Positions 21,529-23,820 of a stretch of DNA of 23,820 nucleotides are shown in pieces (position 1 is the first letter of the stretch; every line of letters begins with the position of its first letter). The notes under the pieces are model-generated. The model made no database searches. It was not told where the DNA came from and saw only the letters and a list, made by a program, of their open reading frames with translations. Made by a program: the position numbers and the translations under genes. This stretch comes from a virus, in the IMG/VR virus record IMGVR_UViG_3300024273_002024, positions 1 through 23,820 of that record; one strand, 5' to 3'.

Positions 21529-23209
21529 ATAACTCTAATTGTGTTTTATCTATACCATTATGTGTATATTTTGAAAAAAACTGTGTGCTTAAAAAGGGGT
21601 AAAAAGCAATATCAAATAATCCTTTGTGGCCTGCATCGCCTTCCAGATTGGCTGATTTTTCTATTTGTTCATTATAGTGAAGGCATTTATACACATCTGG
21701 GTGGTCTTCTATATATGCGAAGAATTGAGGTTGTGTAAAAAAATATATATCATGTTCTGGGTAAAGTTTTTTCAAATTACTTATTAGAGAGTTAACCCAT
21801 AAAATGTCTCCAGCAGATTGGGGTATCATAACAGCTATTCGCTTTCCAGCATCCAATAGATCTTCGAGATTTTCTTTTTTTTCTTCTTTTTCTTCTAAAT
21901 CAAAATCATAGTTAATGCTGGGCATGGTATCGAGGATTGATTCCAACTTTTGCCCGACGGATTGTATTGAGTAGTTTTTAATAGTCCATTCTCGCCCTTT
22001 TTCACCCATTTGTTGGCGTTTGCTAGGGTTCATTTGCCAAACTTTTTTCAATTGTTTAGCTATACTTGATGGATAGGTGGAAGCTTTAATGAATTGAGTC
22101 CCTGGTTCCCTGTATTCAGCCCACTCCAAGGGAAAGCTACCAACCTTTGTAGATGAAGAATCTTCTCCGCAAGAATAATTTGTAACAAGAGTAATAAGGT
22201 TTGTTAACTTAGCTTCAAAAATTGGAATTTCCATGCCACCGCTAGTAAATGGGTGGCAGTAAACATCCATTAAATTGTAAATTTCATTGAGTTGTCTTTC
22301 ATTTACACCAGCTTTGACGTTGGTAGTGTTGAGAGATTCATCTGTCCCGCAAAATTTGCATTTTTGCTTTTGCCCTACGAATGGACGGACTTCATATTCT
22401 CCACAAACACAACAAAAATAAGTTGTTAAAATATCTTGTGGATCGATATTTTTTTCTTTAATTAGGCTTGGTATGTCCCAACCTTCAGTCCAATGGGTGT
22501 GTAGTAAAAGTTTAGCTTTAGGGCAGTCTTTTTTGAAAATTTTAAAACCCTCTAAAAGGTTTGGTACGCTTTTCCTTAATTGATTACGGAAAACAAAACC
22601 AATAATAAATTCATCGTCAAAACCGAAACTTCTTCTGAGGTTTTTGCGCTGTGAAGAATCGAGGCTGTAAAAATTTTCTGTGTCCACACAACCGTGGAGA
22701 GTGCCAACATGATCATGCTCTAATTTTTTAAGATCCTTTTCCGCGAAAGAAGACCATACATAAAAGTTTTTTGTTTTAGACGCAGCTTTAATAGCTTGAG
22801 GTAAAATTGGTTGGCTATCTAAAGTAGTCCAAATCATGTGGTTAATCTTGTCCCACCAATCTTTTTCCCAGAAATCTGTAAATGCCCAAATATCCTCTAC
22901 CCCAATATATATATCTGGTTTATATTCTTTAATGGCTCGGTCTATAGTACCGCCGCCGTAACTAGCAATGCGGGCTTTTTGTGGGTCTGCGTTTAACTCT
23001 CTTAATAACCTTGGGTCATTGGTTAGTGAACCTTGAGCTTTCCAAGGTCTAAATTTTAAGGACTGATCGTCCCATTGAGTACCATTTGCAAATTCAATTA
23101 ATTCATATTTATTTGTAGAATAAAGATAGCGTAGTATATTTTTTGCATTTTTTCCAAATCCAGTAAATGCTTTTGCCCCATTAGAATGAAATAAAATCTT
23201 TTTCTTCAT
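21518..23209 (-). CDS. GT-B (GT4-like) glycosyltransferase fused to a GT9 N-terminal half domain
   Basis: This is a 563-residue protein. Residues 1-425 form a GT-B glycosyltransferase: a glycine-rich N-terminal loop (FTGFGKNAKNILRYL), then IIGFVFRNQLRKSVPNLLEG at the start of the second Rossmann domain, and SGGMEIPIFEAK (323-334). The last block is the GT4-type donor site, retaining the second Glu of the EX7E motif (E332); the first Glu position is G324. A zinc-ribbon-like insert with C266, C269, C284 and C287 lies between them. After an acidic Glu/Lys linker (about 438-450), residues 455-563 are the N-terminal acceptor domain of a GT9 enzyme (RIAVMIPQSAGDILWVNSL, then FTQPQFFAYIEDHPDVYK). 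The protein stops where the GT9 C-terminal half should begin. It probably transfers sugars to a host surface or phage glycan. The start overlaps the upstream stop by one base (TAATG). Confidence 0.85.
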   Translation of the reverse strand: MKKKILFHSNGAKAFTGFGKNAKNILRYLYSTNKYELIEFANGTQWDDQSLKFRPWKAQGSLTNDPRLLRELNADPQKARIASYGGGTIDRAIKEYKPDIYIGVEDIWAFTDFWEKDWWDKINHMIWTTLDSQPILPQAIKAASKTKNFYVWSSFAEKDLKKLEHDHVGTLHGCVDTENFYSLDSSQRKNLRRSFGFDDEFIIGFVFRNQLRKSVPNLLEGFKIFKKDCPKAKLLLHTHWTEGWDIPSLIKEKNIDPQDILTTYFCCVCGEYEVRPFVGQKQKCKFCGTDESLNTTNVKAGVNERQLNEIYNLMDVYCHPFTSGGMEIPIFEAKLTNLITLVTNYSCGEDSSSTKVGSFPLEWAEYREPGTQFIKASTYPSSIAKQLKKVWQMNPSKRQQMGEKGREWTIKNYSIQSVGQKLESILDTMPSINYDFDLEEKEEKKENLEDLLDAGKRIAVMIPQSAGDILWVNSLISNLKKLYPEHDIYFFTQPQFFAYIEDHPDVYKCLHYNEQIEKSANLEGDAGHKGLFDIAFYPFLSTQFFSKYTHNGIDKTQLELYEN

Positions 23210-23670
23210 TAGAAATTAAATAATTTAAACAAGAACAAATCGAATAAACCTTTTAAAGTTCTAGCCTCCCCAAGCTCTATTCCCATGCCAAATTTTAATG
23301 TAGAATTTTTAACTACACTCAAAGAAAAGGCATTCTTGCCATCTTTCTTTTTATAGGGTTTAAAAGAAATTGTAGTCTTATCATCATTATAACTATGAAA
23401 AGCCGAAAACTCTGTATAATTTTCAATAGCATACAACATTGCGCCAACTTCGTTTTCGTTTAACTTAAAGTAAATATTTTTTTCTGGATTCTTTGCGTTA
23501 GCGCTGAAAGATCCATTCCTTGTTTTTTCGTTCCATGATGCTTGTTTAATGGATTGCACAAGCAGGGATGGTTTTGTTTTGTTTCCTTCTTTGTCTTGAT
23601 CTATAATCTTGAAGGAAAATGCGCATCCCGTATTAAAGGAATTTGGTTTGTAAATATCGTGTTGTTTCAT
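23209..23670 (-). CDS. Small beta-rich protein, possible PC4/Whirly-like ssDNA-binding protein
   Basis: This 153-residue, lysine-rich protein heads the minus-strand operon. It appears to be beta-rich with a final amphipathic helix: CAFSFKIIDQD, a middle strand (NIYFKLNENEVGAMLYAIE, about 65-83), FSAFHSYNDDKTTISFKPY, SLSVVKNS and a last LGEARTLKGLFDLFLFKL helix. This order of four or so strands followed by a helix, with a leading ELxEhLxxL-type element, resembles PC4/Whirly-like ssDNA-binding proteins known in some phages. I recognise no definite family signature, so the assignment is tentative; an unknown DNA-metabolism protein is the fallback. The start ATG follows a very AT-rich 50-base stretch just after the terminator of the upstream gene. 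This makes it the likely first gene of its transcription unit. No Shine-Dalgarno sequence is present. Confidence 0.45.
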   Translation of the reverse strand: MKQHDIYKPNSFNTGCAFSFKIIDQDKEGNKTKPSLLVQSIKQASWNEKTRNGSFSANAKNPEKNIYFKLNENEVGAMLYAIENYTEFSAFHSYNDDKTTISFKPYKKKDGKNAFSLSVVKNSTLKFGMGIELGEARTLKGLFDLFLFKLFNF

Positions 23671-23720
23671 TTATCGTATAATATGACTATTTATATAAAA
23701 TTCAATAACTGAATTCACAA

Positions 23721-23746
23721 AAAAGGCGGTATTTCTACCGCCTTTT
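23721..23746 (-). terminator. Strong rho-independent terminator hairpin
   Basis: A perfect 11-bp stem (AAAAGGCGGTA with TACCGCCTTTT) surrounds a four-base loop. On the minus strand the stem is followed by a run of six T's; on the plus strand by four. It lies a few bases after the stop of the partial minus-strand gene at the right edge, so it most likely ends that transcript and separates it from the operon starting at 23670. It could also act on plus-strand transcripts. Confidence 0.9.
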
Positions 23747-23749
23747 GAT

Positions 23750-23820
23750 TTAGATCTTAGTCTTGCCCATTGAGAGCGTTTTAAGGCTCGTCTTGGCAAA
23801 CTTTCGAATCTCCTTAGCAT
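23750..23820 (-). CDS. C-terminal end of an unknown protein (runs off right edge)
   Basis: On the minus strand, one frame is open from the window edge to a TAA at 23752-23750 and encodes a basic C-terminus ending KTSLKTLSMGKTKI. The stop lies directly before the terminator hairpin, which supports this frame as the real one. A competing frame beginning MLRRFESLP reads through the hairpin and is unlikely. Too little is visible for any functional call. Confidence 0.55.
   Translation of the reverse strand, partial: AKEIRKFAKTSLKTLSMGKTKI

Noticed and set aside
21518-21540. Split GT9 explained by a sequencing frameshift
   Set aside because: The halves are separated by a complete, family-like DUF6165 reading frame of about 400 bases, which a one- or two-base error cannot produce.
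23685-23695. TATAAATA on the minus strand upstream of 23670, as in T4 late promoters
   Set aside because: The same octamer also occurs inside coding sequence (near 18430 and 20450), so it is expected by chance in DNA this AT-rich.
1-23820. tRNA genes, integrase, transposase or attachment sites
   Set aside because: I looked for cloverleaf-like segments, recombinase motifs and insertion-sequence inverted repeats and saw none I could support.

Overview
This window looks like the tail-tip region of a tailed bacteriophage (or a prophage or environmental phage contig). The evidence is a plus-strand run of genes in the order of the phage lambda L-K-I-J tail-tip module, flanked on both sides by densely packed minus-strand accessory genes. 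The DNA is AT-rich. Coding is almost continuous, genes overlap by a few bases or nearly touch, and TAA, TAG and TGA all act as stops (standard bacterial code). Almost no start codon has a recognisable Shine-Dalgarno sequence. That would fit a host with weak Shine-Dalgarno use, such as Bacteroidota, but the host cannot be fixed from this window.

Layout. (1) 1-2405, minus strand: two tandem tail-fibre-like genes sharing an N-terminal module. The complete one carries 13 BspA-type leucine-rich repeats; the other runs off the left edge. Upstream of them are two small, overlapping, acetyltransferase-like genes. (2) 2420-18141, plus strand: a gpL-like minor tail protein with an inserted carbohydrate-binding-like segment; a gpK-like protein reduced to its JAMM peptidase domain; two different gpI-like tail assembly proteins; and two different gpJ-like central tail-tip/host-specificity proteins of 2578 and 1777 residues. 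I and J are thus both duplicated. The larger J carries two inserted beta-propeller-like regions. The smaller J has a lectin/LamG-like insert at the site of the first propeller. (3) 18142-23670, minus strand: a packed operon of six genes. In transcription order they are a possible ssDNA-binding protein, a GT-B glycosyltransferase fused to the N-terminal half of a GT9 (heptosyltransferase-like) domain, a DUF6165-like protein, a protein that starts with the missing C-terminal half of the GT9 domain, a possible ssDNA-annealing-like protein, and an aminoglycoside-phosphotransferase-fold protein whose catalytic residues are lost. (4) At the right edge, a strong hairpin terminator follows the last codons of another minus-strand gene.

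How it may work together. The plus-strand genes would build the distal tail tip, with two alternative or co-assembled J proteins and the LRR fibres as candidate receptor-binding parts. The glycosyltransferase cluster could modify host surface glycans or a virion component. The most notable observations are the doubled I/J module with different adhesin-like inserts, the GT9 domain interrupted by a whole DUF6165 gene, the APH-fold pseudokinase, and a ten-base motif (TTTAGTGTAA) at a nearly fixed distance before several start codons.
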